From positions 1-64,000 of the forward strand of contig JAAYCX010000097.1 of NCBI GenBank assembly GCA_012729555.1: a stretch of 64,000 nucleotides of DNA. Direction: 5' to 3'. The translations under genes and the position numbers were made by a program. Below the pieces are notes generated by a model, which saw nothing but the letters and a program-made list of their open reading frames with translations, made no database searches and had not been told where the DNA came from. The stretch comes from Acidobacteriota bacterium (GTDB lineage: Bacteria > Acidobacteriota > UBA6911). Below, piece after piece: positions 63,985 to 64,000 of the stretch (positions are counted from its first letter, which is position 1; the number at the start of each line of letters is the position of its first letter).

Positions 63985-64000
63985 CCGGATTGCAATAGCT

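Overview
The window is a GC-rich, tightly packed bacterial chromosome segment from a diderm (outer-membrane) organism. It carries a TonB-dependent receptor, a patatin/BamA-like barrel protein and a MurE with the meso-diaminopimelate motif DNPR. Zinc-binding anti-sigma and ECF-type promoter signals, several small secreted proteins with Gly/Pro/Met-rich linkers, a split ATP synthase operon and a Desulfovibrio-like molybdenum-hydroxylase locus fit an anaerobe-related lineage such as Acidobacteriota or a deltaproteobacterial group. That assignment is an inference from gene content, not from a marker search. I see no phage, insertion sequence or CRISPR array; gene order and overlaps look like ordinary core chromosome with a few accessory insertions.

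Layout. 1-4.2 kb: accessory genes on the minus strand (the 5' part of a Tat-exported [2Fe-2S] protein with a C2H2 zinc finger, a NuoG/HoxU-like iron-sulfur protein, a flavin-binding PPOX protein, a secreted protein and a PIN/Phd toxin-antitoxin pair behind a perfect palindromic operator) plus one small plus-strand gene. 4.2-6.1 kb: tRNA-Gln directly downstream of glnS. 6.4-7.5 kb: an exported TPR protein behind an ECF-type promoter. 7.5-12.4 kb: atpHAGDC (F1 sector only). 12.6-18.3 kb: a secreted protein, a GT-C glycosyltransferase, folE, a YihY membrane protein, queA, and an anti-sigma-like gene paired with a CpxP-like gene. 18.3-23.6 kb (minus strand): comF, rlmH, rsfS, nadD, obgE, rpmA, rplU, ychF, with a terminator between rpmA and obgE.

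23.8-38.2 kb is the division and cell-wall (dcw) cluster: mraZ-rsmH-ftsL-ftsI-murE-murF-murD-ftsW-murC-ftsQ-ftsA-ftsZ. It starts behind a 10-bp-periodic MraZ-type operator. mraY and murG, the two lipid-linked steps, are missing at their usual places, with scarless overlapping junctions. 38.2-44.2 kb: an exported O-methyltransferase-like protein, a Gly-Pro-Met repeat protein, a type Vd patatin, a rhomboid protease, rph-rdgB and tRNA-Pro.

44.4-53.1 kb is the most unusual region. It has a Mop-type molybdenum hydroxylase, a flavin/iron-sulfur/CCG-domain electron carrier lacking an obvious NAD(P)H domain, a small four-Cys protein, a C_GCAxxG_C_C protein and an AMP-ligase-like (PaaK-type) protein. 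A pterin-carbinolamine dehydratase and a cysteine desulfurase follow, probably from their own promoter. The order recalls the Desulfovibrio DVU_1551-1559 locus and suggests an enzyme with its electron carrier and cofactor-maturation helpers. 53.2-64 kb: an aromatic-acid-type MFS transporter, feoAB with a 10-TM metal exporter, an Mrp ATPase lacking its cluster-binding Cys pair, a two-RCK potassium channel, an AhpD-like protein without catalytic Cys, a YbjQ protein and a TonB-dependent receptor.
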